Source: Rhynchopus euleeides (taxonomy: Eukaryota > Euglenozoa > Diplonemea > Diplonemida > Diplonemidae). Taken from it: 64,000 nucleotides of DNA. The notes beneath the pieces are model-generated. The model saw only the letters and a program-made list of their open reading frames with translations, ran no database searches and was not told the DNA's origin. A program made the translations under genes and the position numbers. The stretch lies in assembly GCA_963210315.1 (NCBI GenBank), contig OY723271.1:1984001-2048000 (forward strand). The letters are read 5' to 3'. This document shows positions 10,573 through 21,177 of the stretch, in pieces; positions within the stretch are counted from its first letter, which is position 1; each line of letters begins with the position of its first letter.

Positions 10573-10610
10573 CAAAGCAGTGCAACGTTTACGAAGGCAA
10601 CACTGCTTTG
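10573..10610 (+). other. Inverted repeat / hairpin
   Basis: A perfect 10-bp stem, CAAAGCAGTG with CACTGCTTTG, encloses an 18-base loop. The pairing extends imperfectly outward by about five bases on each side (TCA against TGA). It lies about 90 bases after the hairpin at 10444, so the two may belong to one degraded element. Confidence 0.5.
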
Positions 10611-12013
10611 ATGACCGTGCTATTATGTGGCTAGCCAGGCACCCCCACACACCACCCCCTCCCCCGACCATTTCTAATAAACGCAACAAACTATCGATTC
10701 GATGATCGACAACCCCCCCCCCCCCCGCTCCCCCCCCCCCAACCAGCGCGAAGCGCTGACTAGAGGCGATGACCCGCTACGCTATACAGAGGGGGGAGGG
10801 CCAAGGGATAGTCTGCTGTTTGGCTTTCTTCCCGGCGCCGCCCCCTCTCGCATGTCCCTTGCCCCTCGCCGTATTTTCCTTTTTGTCGCATCTGTTTTTG
10901 TCATCTTTTCTATCCGTGATCCGGTGTTGAATGGGGGGGGGGCGGGGGGGGTGGGGAATGGGATGGGGGAGACGCTGGCAGAAAAAAGGGCACACTCATC
11001 ATGGAGTGTGCCAGGCCTGTGTGCAGGCGTGATTCAAAAAATGCCGTGTGCTCCTCCTGTGAACGGTGGTGAAGGCTGCATCCTTGTTCCAGTGTCACCA
11101 TGCAATGCTGCACTGGAGAAGGCATCCAGTTTCCCGTGTGGGTAAGCCTGTTCGAAACCTTTCATGCTCCCGACTCGGAAAAGCCACACGGGGTGGGGTG
11201 GGGGTCGGGGTGGGGCGTTTTTGACCCCCCCAGCCGTGTATCCCAAACGGCAACGTGTTCTCCCCTTTCCACCCCTTAAACCCTAAACCGCCCATTCCCC
11301 TTTTCCCCGCCATCCGTGAATCATTGTGTCTTAGATATGTGGCATTGTAGACAGAATCATCGGGCCTCGGGTGGAGCTCCGGATGGCGTGCGAATGATAT
11401 TTGTTCTGTGAAAGAAGCAGGGAGAGCCTGAACGGTCGGGGGGGCGAACATACGGAGTGGGGGGGTGGGGCGGGTGGCTGTGTGTGAAACCGCATCGCAA
11501 AACGGATTCCTTCCGCTTCGAATAATGTGGGCCAGGCATGGTGTTAACATCGTGTGGCGGAAATCACCCAGTGTCCAACGTGAACCGTGCCATGCGAGAG
11601 AGAGGCCTCAAGTCGTGTACCGTTTCTTTGCCGCGTTATTAAACCTGAATATCAGATTATCTGCCAAACAGATTAGTGTCCAGCCCCCGCTCTGACGTGC
11701 AGGCTGCCACCCATCTGTGCCAGACGAAGCAAGCCAATCTGAGGGGAAATCGCAGGGCAACGCACACCGTGCGCCCAGAAGAGCCCGAAAAGACGGCACC
11801 GCCGCCTGTGAAACTGGCTCAGTGTTGGCAGTTGGTGCGAAGCCACCTAGACCCCCCCGCCCCCCTCCCCATCTCCCCTTGATGCTTGTTTGCGAATGGG
11901 GAGTCCAGCTTTTCCACACCACATTGTTGGTCTGCATAGACATGACATCCACACGACGCACTCAATCTCCACGCCCCCTTACGCCAGGCAACACGCCTCA
12001 GACTTATTTGGCA

Positions 12014-14248
12014 ATGTTTGCCCTGTTGACAGCTGCCGCAGCAGCGTGCCTCGCTGCACGGCCTTGCGACCAGGCCCCCCTCAAGGGGAGCCCGCTGTGC
12101 AATGAGGCGCTGCCGGTGGAGCAGCGTGCCGAGTGGATCGTGTCGCAGCTGACCCTGCCAGAGAAGATCAACCTGACACAGAGCACCATCGCAGCAATCC
12201 CCCGGCTGGGTCTGCCCGCTTACAACTGGATCAACGAGGCCCTGCACGGGGTGGCGCAGTCGCCCGGGGTCATCTTCCAGCCCCCGACGCCCTTTGCCAC
12301 GTCCTTCCCTCAGGTGTGCCTCACGGGGGCCTCCTTCAACAAGTCGCTGTGGGGGTCTATCGGCAGTGCTGTCAGCACCGAAGCGCGTGCGATGAACAAC
12401 GCACAGCACGCAGGGCTCGACTTCTGGACGCCGAACGTCAACATCTTCAGCGACCCGCGGTGGGGGCGTGGGCAGGAGGTGCCGGGAGAGGACCCGTATG
12501 TGACTGGGGCGTATGCCGAGGCGTATGTTGCGGGGCTGCAGGAGGGGGAGGACCCGCGCCACCTGAAGGTGTCGTCGTGCTGCAAGCACTACTACGCGTA
12601 CAACATGGAGCTGTTTGAGGGTGTGGACAGGCATATCTTCAACGCCGTCATCACACCGCAGGATGAAGCGGACACGTTCTTCCCTGCTTTCCACTCCTGT
12701 GTGCGCAACGCAAAGGTGTCGGGTCTGATGTGCTCGTACAATGCGGTGAACGGGGTGCCGTCCTGTGCGAACAAGCGGATTATGAACGAGATTGCGCGTG
12801 ACACCTGGGGGTTTGACGGTTACATCACATCCGACTGTGGGGCTGTGCAGGATTTGCACTACTCCCACAACTACGACACGCCGAACGAGGCTGTGCGTGA
12901 CTCCCTGACCAACGGGATGGACAGCAACTGTGGTGCTTACTTCAGCTACCACGCGATGGACTCCATCAACGCTAACGTGACCCTCCCCTCCGACTTCAAC
13001 ACGCCGCTTGTGCACCTCTTCTCTGTGCAGATCCGCCTGGGGATGTTCGACAGCACAGAGGGGCAGCCGTACCTGCAGTACAAATACAGCGACAAGGTCA
13101 ACACCCCTGAACACCAGGCGCTGGCAGTGGACGCAGCACGCCAGGGTTCCGTGCTGCTGAAGAACGACGGGGCGCTGCCCTTCTCTGTGTCGGACATCAA
13201 GACGGTGGCAGTGGTGGGGCCCAGCGCAAACGCCACACTCGTGATGCAAGCGAGCTACTACGGGATTGCACCCTTCCACATCTCGCCTGTCGACGGCGTG
13301 TCGCGTTACGCCAAGACTGTCCTGGCGACAGGGTGTGTGGACACTGCCTGCAACAGCACGGCGCACTTCCAGGAGGCTGTGGACGCTGCGGCAGGGGCAG
13401 ATGCGACGGTGATGGTGATGGGCCTGTCGGTGAAGCAGGAGGCAGAGGCGCTGGACCGCACCGACCTCGAGTTCCCTGGGCAGCAGGAGGCGCTCATCGC
13501 ACGGGTGGCTGCTGCTGCCAAGGGCCCCGTGGTGGTGGTGGTGTTCGGTGGGGGGCCGGTGGACATGACTGCGCTGAAGAACAACCCGAAGGTGCGTGCC
13601 GTGCTGTGGATGGGCTACCCGGGCCAGGCAGGCGGGCAGGCCCTGGCAGAGCTGGTGTTCGGGGATGTGAACCCGTCGGGCCGCCTGCCCCACACCCAGT
13701 ACCCGAAGGACTACGTGCAGAACTTCACCATGTTCGACATGAACCTGCGCCCCAACGCGACACGCAACAACCCGGGGCGGACGTACCGCTTCTACACCGG
13801 CACACCTGTGTACCCCTATGGGGCAGGGCTGTCCTACACCACCTTTGCCTACAACGTGTCGGGCCCGTCTTCCGTGTCCGCAGATGTTGTGGCACAGCAG
13901 AGCACTGAGGCGAATGTGCAGATGAAGTACTCTGTGACACGTGAGGACAAGCCGCTCGTCATGGTGACTGTGCGTGTCCGCAACACGGGCAGCCGTGCCG
14001 GTGACGACGCCGTGATCATCTTCATGAAGCCCCCCACGACACAGGGCGGGGCTCCGCTCAAGTTTGTCGTTGGGTTCGACCGCGCCGCAAACGTCGCACC
14101 TGGTGATGAGGCAGTCCTCGAGTTCCCGCTGTACTACACCGCCTTCTCGCTTGTGGACGAGGACGGGAAGCGTCAGATGGTTCCCGGGACGTGGACTGTC
14201 CTAGTGGACCAATCCGGTGCGGCAGCGCTTCCAATCAACGTGGCTTGA
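12014..14248 (+). CDS. Glycoside hydrolase family 3 enzyme, beta-xylosidase type, secreted
   Basis: The enzyme is expected to release terminal xylose or related sugars from beta-linked oligosaccharides. The 744-residue chain is close to the usual 750-800 for plant-type GH3 xylosidases. The chosen start gives a typical signal peptide (MFALLTAAAAACLAARP); an ATG 72 bases upstream at 11942 is in frame and would add a polar 24-residue extension. N-terminal (beta/alpha)8 motifs seen include NWINEALHG, DFWTPNVNI, SDPRWGRGQEVPGEDP and VSSCCKHYYAYN. The nucleophile is the aspartate of GYITSDCGAV, about residue 274. The second alpha/beta domain has VAVVGPSANAT and the middle GYPGQAGGQALAELVFGDVNPSGRLPHT (given here as a region, about residues 535-562). 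A fibronectin-III-like domain follows GAGLSYTTF. Several Asn-X-Ser/Thr sites fit passage through the secretory route. No intron is seen. Confidence 0.92.
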   Translation: MFALLTAAAAACLAARPCDQAPLKGSPLCNEALPVEQRAEWIVSQLTLPEKINLTQSTIAAIPRLGLPAYNWINEALHGVAQSPGVIFQPPTPFATSFPQVCLTGASFNKSLWGSIGSAVSTEARAMNNAQHAGLDFWTPNVNIFSDPRWGRGQEVPGEDPYVTGAYAEAYVAGLQEGEDPRHLKVSSCCKHYYAYNMELFEGVDRHIFNAVITPQDEADTFFPAFHSCVRNAKVSGLMCSYNAVNGVPSCANKRIMNEIARDTWGFDGYITSDCGAVQDLHYSHNYDTPNEAVRDSLTNGMDSNCGAYFSYHAMDSINANVTLPSDFNTPLVHLFSVQIRLGMFDSTEGQPYLQYKYSDKVNTPEHQALAVDAARQGSVLLKNDGALPFSVSDIKTVAVVGPSANATLVMQASYYGIAPFHISPVDGVSRYAKTVLATGCVDTACNSTAHFQEAVDAAAGADATVMVMGLSVKQEAEALDRTDLEFPGQQEALIARVAAAAKGPVVVVVFGGGPVDMTALKNNPKVRAVLWMGYPGQAGGQALAELVFGDVNPSGRLPHTQYPKDYVQNFTMFDMNLRPNATRNNPGRTYRFYTGTPVYPYGAGLSYTTFAYNVSGPSSVSADVVAQQSTEANVQMKYSVTREDKPLVMVTVRVRNTGSRAGDDAVIIFMKPPTTQGGAPLKFVVGFDRAANVAPGDEAVLEFPLYYTAFSLVDEDGKRQMVPGTWTVLVDQSGAAALPINVA

Positions 14249-15131
14249 TCGCTGCAACCTGTGCCGCTGCGTGCGGTGCAATACTCCGCCTTCCTCCCTG
14301 TGACTGTGCCTCCGTGTACGTTGTGTGATACCCCTTGTCTTGTGTGCCGCGAAGTCGCGGTACAGCATCGATGTTCAGCGTCGAGAGGCGCTGCGCATCC
14401 CGAACGCATGTGAACCCTCCACCCGCCTCACGCTGCAGGCTCCCTGCCTGAAGCCTGGCACCGACCCCGCCTCCAGCTAGTGTGAGTAGGGGCCGATGTG
14501 CCGTTGTCGGATCAACCGACCTGGCGCAAGGGCCACTCAATCAAAATCAACTAAAGTGCAAAATGCTTGTTGTTTGATCCTGAATGACATTCTCCATTTG
14601 TCTTCTCTCGTTCAACCGTCGAGCGGAAAAGGGGGGGTGGGGGTGGGGGTGGGATCTTGAACGGTTTGGCCGTGCTCGGAGCAGCCCCCGTATCTATGGT
14701 CCAGCGTGTTTTGTTTGCTGGCGGCAGGTGTTTGTTGCTGCAGCACAATATGTTGGCCCTCCCCTGTGTTGCCATCACACGTGATGGCAGCAGTCAAATA
14801 CACAGACTCTTGATCAACTCAGCAGCTCCCGGTTTGTTGAGGACTTGGCGAAGAAGATGCAGAACCCCGCAGACACCCACGCACACCCCACACCCCACCC
14901 CCGTCCCCAAGCTTTCCGAGTCTTGAACAACACCCACTTCTCTCCCCCGCCCAGACGTACGCCTGAAGGCTTGCCCTTTGAAAGGAGCTGCCTTCGGCTT
15001 GAAGCTGGACACGGCTCCAACAACATATTGCAGCTTTTGTTCACCAGGTGCAACAACAGGCCGTTATGTGTCTCTCGCTCTCGCACCCCTTGTCATCACC
15101 AACTCCCTCCAGGCACGGATCACCATACAAA
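14249..15131 (+). other. Intergenic interval
   Basis: No gene was supported. Only short chance frames are present. A G-rich tract lies near 14630-14655. The right end should contain the 5' leader of the next gene. Confidence 0.45.
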
Positions 15132-17215
15132 ATGGCTGTCGCGTGCTGCGATGCCGTGAGGCTGGCGTGCGATGAGCTGCGCACGTCTGCGGAGCTGAAC
15201 GACACGTCTGTCGCACGTGCTGAGGGGCAGGTTCGGGCAAACCCTGACGACGACGCGGCGAAGGACCGCGCCACTGCTGCGTACCAGGAGAAGTGCGAGG
15301 CACTGAACAAGTTCCTGGAGAAGAACGTGCCGATCATCGAGGAGAAGCTGCAGGATGCGCGTGAGTCTATCAAGACCGACGCCGAGAAGCTGAAGGACAT
15401 CGACCGGGAGAACGCATCGCTCAAGCAGGAGCGCAAGATGCTGAAGGAGCAGCTGGAGGAGGCGAAGTCGGCCAACGCGTCGTCCAAGCTGGAGGAGTCC
15501 ACGCTGATCAACCAGCTGTCCGACGCGACGAAGGCGGCGGCGACAGCGCGCAAGGCGGCCTCGGCTTACGAGGAGAAGGGGCCCTTCGAGTACCACCCGG
15601 AGCAGGGGAAGCTCTTCACGAAGCTGACTGAGAGCAAGATGAGCACCCTGCAGTCCCTCGAGACGCACCGCGTCACCTTCAACCACCGCTGCACCGCCCC
15701 GAAGCCCCACGGGCATGGTTACGGTATGCCTCGCGTCAGGCGTGCCCTGTGTGCGTGTGGCGGGGGACGTTCCTCCTCACGCAAAGCTCCCCAAACCCAC
15801 ATCTTGTGTGCTTTCCTTTCGCTCCCCCCCACCAACACCCTCACACAGAGCTGCAGCGCCTCGACCAGGCAGAGTTCGACAAGCTGAAGGAGGAGGCAAC
15901 GAAGTGGAACGAGGAGGAGGTGAAGTCGCTGGAGACCGAGATCACGGAGCTCGAGGTACGTGCCCGCCAGCGTCTACCTCCTCTGCAGCATTGCCCCTCC
16001 CCCCCCTCTGTGCACCACCACCACCACCCGACACCGCAACAGACAACGCGCGCTGAGCTGATCAAGATGGGGTGGCCCGAGGAGAGCGCCGACATCTACG
16101 ACGTGACGGAGACATTCGCGCAGGTGAAGAACAGCGCCGCCACGTGGGACGGTATCCTGACACAGGAGGGCAACCGCCGCAAGGACATGAAGTGGACGCT
16201 CGACAAGTTCCTGGCCGACGACAAGGAGCTGCTGCTGTGGTGCCGCCAGGAGCGCACCAACATGGAGGCGCAGACGGAGCCCCACCACGTGCAGGAGTTC
16301 TGCGCGTCGCTCATCCAGAACATCGAGACCATGGAGGAGAACTTCGCACACCTGGGGGACACCGGCGAGGAGCTGCTGCCCAACAAGCGTGTGGAGCGTG
16401 CCCTGGTGGAGGTGAACGAGGTGTGGCTCAACCTGCAGATCACCGCCTACGAGAGGCAGCGCCACATCATGCTGGAGATCCACCAGAAGTCGAAGCTGGA
16501 GAACGAGGTGCGCGCGTTTGCCAACTTCTCGACGAAGCTGCAGAAGTTCCTCGAGGAGACGATTCGCGTGCTGACGCTGCCCACCGACAACGAGAGCATC
16601 CAGGTGGTGGCCCCGGTGCTGCAGCAGTGCCGCCAGCTCCTCACCGAGTTCTCGCAGCACGCCCTGCTGGCGGACCACCTCTCCGACTTCTCGCTGCGCA
16701 TGGAGCGCATCCGTGACAACTACAACGTGCTGAGGCGCACTGTGTTCAGCAAGCTGACCTTCCTGTCTACCGACCGCCGCACCGTCGACGAGGTGTCCTG
16801 CCAGCGCCGCGAGGAGTACATGTCGAAGATCGGGGAGATCAAGGCGTGGCTCAAGGCCCACTCCGACGGCGAGAGCTGGGAGTCGATTCACGAGAAGGTA
16901 TGCCCGCCAGTCGGTGTTGATGCCACTATTCCCCTGCCCCCTCCCCCCATCGGTGACGAGTGAAGGGTGATCATTCTTGTGCTCCCTTCTGCTTCTATTT
17001 CACTTCCCCCCCCCCCCCCCCCATCAGTGACGTGTGGTTGTCATCCACCAACCCACCAACCCACCTACCACCCACCACCCACCAACCTGCAGGTGAAGCG
17101 CATCCAGGGGTTGATCGACCGCCAGCTCGAGCCGCCTCAGGAGGAGGAGGAGGTTGTCCCTGAGGCTGTGCCTGAGCCGCAGGCGGAGGAGGAGGAGGAG
17201 TACGACGAGTACTAG
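15132..17215 (+). CDS. Coiled-coil protein with spectrin-like segments, four exons
   Basis: Exons are 15132-15723, 15849-15955, 16043-16897 and 17093-17215, giving 558 residues; each junction keeps the frame (phases 1, 0, 0) with donors GTATGC, GTACGT and GTATGC. The N-terminal 190 residues are a charged coiled coil. The long third exon has helices with the spacing of spectrin-type three-helix bundles (for example KFLADDKELLLWCRQE, then HHVQEFCASL, then WLNLQITAYERQ). The C-terminus is very acidic and ends EEEEEYDEY, reminiscent of a tubulin-type tail. The family was not identified. Flagellar rod or other cytoskeletal proteins are possible relatives, but this is inference. The acidic tail and helix content argue for a structural role. 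The last intron holds a copy of the dispersed intron-type repeat. Confidence 0.8.
16955..17008 (+). repeat. Dispersed intron-type short repeat, copy 2, inside an intron
   Basis: This copy lies in the third intron (16898-17092) of the spectrin-like gene, 84 bases before the acceptor. It reads GACGAGTGAAGGGTGATC, then ATTCTTGTGCTCCCTTC, then TGCTTCTATTTCACTTCC and a C-run. An 11-base near-repeat (CATCGGTGACG on the left at 16949, CATCAGTGACG on the right at about 17022) brackets it and could be a target-site duplication. Confidence 0.7.
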
Positions 17216-19498
17216 AGACCCGGTTTCCGACAGAACTGGAAAAAAGACATAGCGATGTTGGGCACTGTTCTTGCCTCCCTCCACACTGGGGGGGGGGGGG
17301 GAGGGAGGGAAAGGGAGGTCAAGAACATCAAGAAGAGGACAGGAAATACTGTTAAAAAACAGAGGTGAAATACTGCGAAACCCCCCACACCCCCCCCACC
17401 CCCTCCCCGCACCCAGGGCACCATTCCTCCCAGTACCCAATGTGCAGAGTGTGCTGTTGTGGCTGCACACCCAACGAGAGGCAATCCCACCCCCCTACCC
17501 CCCCACCCCCTCCCCCTGGCATTTTTTTAAATCTCCCCATCGCAACAAAGGAAATTTCCCCCAAGGCCTGCCTCAGGGGTTATTTTTCTTTCCGGATCGA
17601 AAAAAAACAGGCAAAAATAGCTGACACACCCCCCCTGAGGGCCCCTCGCCCCTCACCCACCCACCCCCCCTCCCTCCCTTCCCTTCCCTTCCCTTCAAAA
17701 TTGGGGAGGGGGGAGGGGGGAAGGGTGTGTGTGTGTGTGTGTGTGTGTTAGTTGTGTTCGCTCTGTTTATAGGTCCTCCTCCACGCGATGTGCCGGGACA
17801 ATGCTGTGCGTGCTGTGGATGGTGCCCTGTGTGCATTTTTTTAGAAAATAGGGTCGGTGTGATGCATGAGAGAGTGCCTGGGAAAGGCGGGGGTGAGGAA
17901 GTTGTGTGTTTGCGTGGGGGGCCAAACCAGAAGCTCTCTTCTTGCTTTAAATTTTGGGCGCGCCTGAGACCTCCCCGCTTCTATCGGAGGTTCATCCGAA
18001 AGTTTAACAACGCGGCGCGCCATTTATTTGTAGCTTCACGCTTCTCCCCCTGCACCCCCTTTAGCTTCCCCTCCCCCACCCCCCCTCTCCGTGTGCCGCT
18101 CCGCACGCCGCCCAGATACAGTCTCCAGTGATGTGATGTTGCCTCAATCCTGCCAAGGGGGAGATGTGTAAGCAATGGTTCAAAAATTTGACTGGTCGAC
18201 GCCCCCGCCACTACCCCCCCCCCCCCCCTCCCCACCCCCCCCCCCCCCCAGCCCCCCCCCCCTTGCAACGGTGCGATTGGGGTTTTTTCCATTTGCGATT
18301 TGGTTTTTTTCTTCCTTTCTGTGTGAGTGTGTGAAACGTATGGCCCGTTCGTATTTTTTTGACCCCCCTCTTTACTTTTTTCTTTGACAACGGGTCGCCC
18401 CACCACCCGCCCCTCTTCCCCCCCCTTTTCCCAGCTTTGCGTGCAGTTAGCATCGACGTCGATATACGCACCGAACACACAACCTCCAACGCCACATACG
18501 TTCTGCCAAAAACGTAAACTAAATCATCGGGAGGGGGTGGTTACAGTGGTATGGGGGTTGCAGGGAGGTGTGCGGTAAGGCTTTTGGTCCCAAATGTGAA
18601 AAATGTGCACACTCTCCCTCGTCTTTTCGACGGCGGGTTGTGGACGGTTTTGGGGGAACCCCTTTGCTTGGGTGTGTCATCGCATTGTGTTGTGTGTGGG
18701 TTGTGTTGCGAAACCACACAGAGCGTGGGAAAAAAACACAAAATTTAGAGAACGGTGCTGCAGGAGGAAACAAACGCATCATATCTTTTTTTCCCCCCAC
18801 GCATGGAGCTTGTCCCATCAGAGGCAACGCTCACTGCGTGCCGGAGCGCTCTTGATTTCGCCTCAAGTCTTGCAGTGCAAGAGGTGGCCCACCCCTCGAT
18901 CCCACGCGAATGGGCTCATTGTGTGTGTGTGGTGGGAGGGGGCACGGAGGAAATAGGGTGGAAAAAACGAGAAACATGAATACGGCAGACGAGGTATTGC
19001 CCAGGTGAGAAGATGCTGTGGGTGGGGGTGGGTGACGAAAAGGAGGGGGGGTGGTGGGTGGGAGTTGGGAGTCTATTCACCCCCCCCCCTCAAATTTATT
19101 TTCACGCGCGCCGATATATTTTCTCTCTCTTTTGGCTGATACGGGCATGGGGGGACCTTTCGTTATCGACACTCACTCCCACCCCCACCCCCCCACCCTC
19201 TGTACAGAAAAACATAGGTGGATGGGATATACCAGACCGCACCCCGATGCCGCTCTCCTTCTCGCCCCCCCTCCCCACCCGAAGTCCAGGATAATCCTTC
19301 CATGTTGCCAACCCACACGACTGCAAAACATGATTCTCCAGTGTTGGATTAGCAGGCCTCCATCGGAAACAAGTCCACGAGGGTCCACGATAAACTGAAA
19401 AGCTCCGCTCTGCTAGGATATGCACATCCATACACACCCCAACACAACAGTACACAGCAAGGGCGGGGCCAGCGCCTCTCGCCCCTGCCACCTTGACG
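17216..19498 (+). other. Intergenic interval of about 2.3 kb with simple sequence
   Basis: No gene was recognised. The interval holds a GT microsatellite at 17725-17748, G-runs near 17287 and 17705, C-runs near 18210-18260, and many short frames that lack codon bias. Two GGCGCGCC words (about 17956 and 18013) flank a short unique stretch but have no evident meaning. Confidence 0.45.
17725..17748 (+). repeat. GT dinucleotide microsatellite
   Basis: About twelve uninterrupted GT units follow a G-rich tract. It is ordinary simple sequence in an intergenic region. Confidence 0.9.
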
Positions 19499-20197
19499 AT
19501 GCCCTCCCCTGCAACAGGCAGTGGAAGCGAGGCGCGCGCTCCGGGGGGCGTGCCTGGTGTGCCTGGCGTGTCTGTCTACCCGAGCAGCGAGGCGGCTGCG
19601 GCAGCAGGCCGTCTCCCTGTCCGCATAGGGGGCGGCGGTGGTGGCGGCGGGGCGGCAGCCCTGCAGGCAGTGCGGGCGGCTGCGCTGCGGCTGGCGGAGG
19701 TGGCGCAGCAGGCTCACAGGCGCGTGTGGGTGCCGCGTGAGGAGGGCTGGCTTGTGCTGGCCCTGCTGGCGGCAGCTGGCAGCCGTCGCCTGCTGGGCCT
19801 CCTGTGTGTGGCAGCGGTGCGTGGGAGGTGGAGCTTCACAGTCGCGCTGTACGCCGCCCTCGTGGTGCAGGTGGTGGTGCGCGTGGTTCGGTTCTACACC
19901 TTGGGATACGACAGGCATGTCCTGGCAGCCCTGGTCGCTGCTGCCGTCGCGACGTGCCCACCCGCCGACACCATCCCTGCGAACTACCCCAGCGGCACTG
20001 TGGTCGCCTTGGCGGATGTTGACGGCATCGCTGACCCCAGCCCCACCGTCGAGCGGTACGGCGTATTCACCCTCGCAGACTCACACGGAGGCCTTGTCGG
20101 CTTCTGCGGCGCCTGGTTCAACCCCGCCTCGCTGACACAGCATACGGCACACGCCCTTGCCTCCATCAGGCAGCGCCTCTCTGGGAAGCACACATGA
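19499..20197 (+). CDS. Small predicted membrane protein of unknown function
   Basis: No family was recognised. The predicted chain has 232 residues. The start is the first ATG of the frame. Residues 1-75 are Gly/Ala/Ser/Pro-rich. A hydrophobic core follows, with two or three possible membrane segments (GWLVLALLAAAG, RRLLGLLCVAAV and WSFTVALYAALVVQVVVRVV, then HVLAALVAAAVATC). The final 85 residues are soluble-looking (PANYPSGTVVALADVDG and GVFTLADSHGGLVGFCGAWF). Third-position GC bias matches neighbouring genes and no stop interrupts the frame. There is no intron within the part called. It may be a real single-exon gene, but without a homologue this stays moderate. Confidence 0.55.
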   Translation: MPSPATGSGSEARAPGGVPGVPGVSVYPSSEAAAAAGRLPVRIGGGGGGGGAAALQAVRAAALRLAEVAQQAHRRVWVPREEGWLVLALLAAAGSRRLLGLLCVAAVRGRWSFTVALYAALVVQVVVRVVRFYTLGYDRHVLAALVAAAVATCPPADTIPANYPSGTVVALADVDGIADPSPTVERYGVFTLADSHGGLVGFCGAWFNPASLTQHTAHALASIRQRLSGKHT

Positions 20198-21170
20198 GGT
20201 TCCATACTGCTCGGAAGCAAAGTGCACATCACAGCTCTCCACCCAAGGCCGTCGTCGGCCGACTGAGAGGGTTTCTGTCCAACAAGGATATCAAGGCGGC
20301 ACTTTCAAACATACCCCGCTGCAAAATTCCCATCGTAAAACGTAGATATGGTGGTGGTGGTGGTGGTGAGCTCTCTCTCTCTGCGTGTGTTGTTTGGCTT
20401 GTCTTTGGATTCCCCGCCAGGCTGGGGAGGGTGGGGGGGGGAGTTGTGGTTTGGAACAGCTCTCCTTCCACACGCTGTGCGGCTGGTTCGGTGTATGCGT
20501 ATCGCATCAAAAGCTAGTGGTGGGTCGATGCGGTGCGTTTCTACACTGCTGCAAACACTATCCACGCGAGAGCACTGGGGTTTCACATCAAATGCAGGGG
20601 TGTTCCCCACCACGGGCTCGCCTGATGCGCCACACGCAGTACTCCCGCACTCTGCGTTGCGGGTATGGAGAACGGTGGAGGGGGGGGGGGGAGAGTGTAC
20701 GTGCGCTGCAGCCAAAAGACTTCCTTGGGCCTTCGCCCCCGCTTCGCCAGGCTTCTTCGCGCGTGTGCATGTGAAAGGCAGTTGGGGCAGCACCGGGGCT
20801 CTCGCTTGGTGCGATCCTATCGTCGAATTTCGCCCCCCCTCCCCCCCCCCCCCCCAGGCCCTGGGGTAAGGATTTTTGGTAGTTCACGGATTTCCTCCGG
20901 GGGGGGGTAGGGGGGGGCTCCCCGCGGGCTGAGGTCAGGCTGGCGACCCAGGTTTTCAGGGTGACACCAGGATTTCCTCGAAATTTTGGGTGACCCCCAC
21001 CCCCTGGTCGGGCACCCTACCAGGGGGGGGGGGTCACGAGGGGGGGTATGGGGGGGGGGTACCCCCCTACCCGACCCCCCTCCCGACTCGGGATGGGGGG
21101 GGGGGTCAGGAGGTGGTACTTTCACCCAATTGATGTTCCCCAGTAATAGGTGTAAATGGGCACCCCATGG
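20198..21170 (+). other. Gene-free interval, G-rich on its right half
   Basis: No gene was supported. From about 20895 to 21110 the + strand has many runs of 6-11 G, with smaller C-runs, and leads into the satellite array. Such runs could form quadruplex structures, though that is inference. A GGT repeat at about 20349-20368 is simple sequence. Confidence 0.45.
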
Positions 21171-21177
21171 CCAAAAT

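Larger units (their letters stand above)
9507..12013 (+). other. Intergenic interval of about 2.5 kb
   Basis: No gene was recognised on either strand. It contains two clear hairpins (10444-10485 and 10573-10610), C-runs near 10708-10740 and G-runs near 10930-10950. The part next to 12013 must hold the promoter and 5' leader of the GH3 gene, but no promoter motif can be named with confidence in this lineage. Confidence 0.45.

Noticed and set aside
11819..13693. Minus-strand frame of 624 codons over the GH3 gene
   Set aside because: It is a shadow of the clearly identified glycosidase; residues are mainly His, Arg and Val with no known motif.
11610..18010. Weak similarity between about 11620-11650 (reversed) and 17995-18015 (GTTTAA...AACGCGG)
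   Set aside because: Only about a dozen bases match with interruptions; not enough to call a repeat family.
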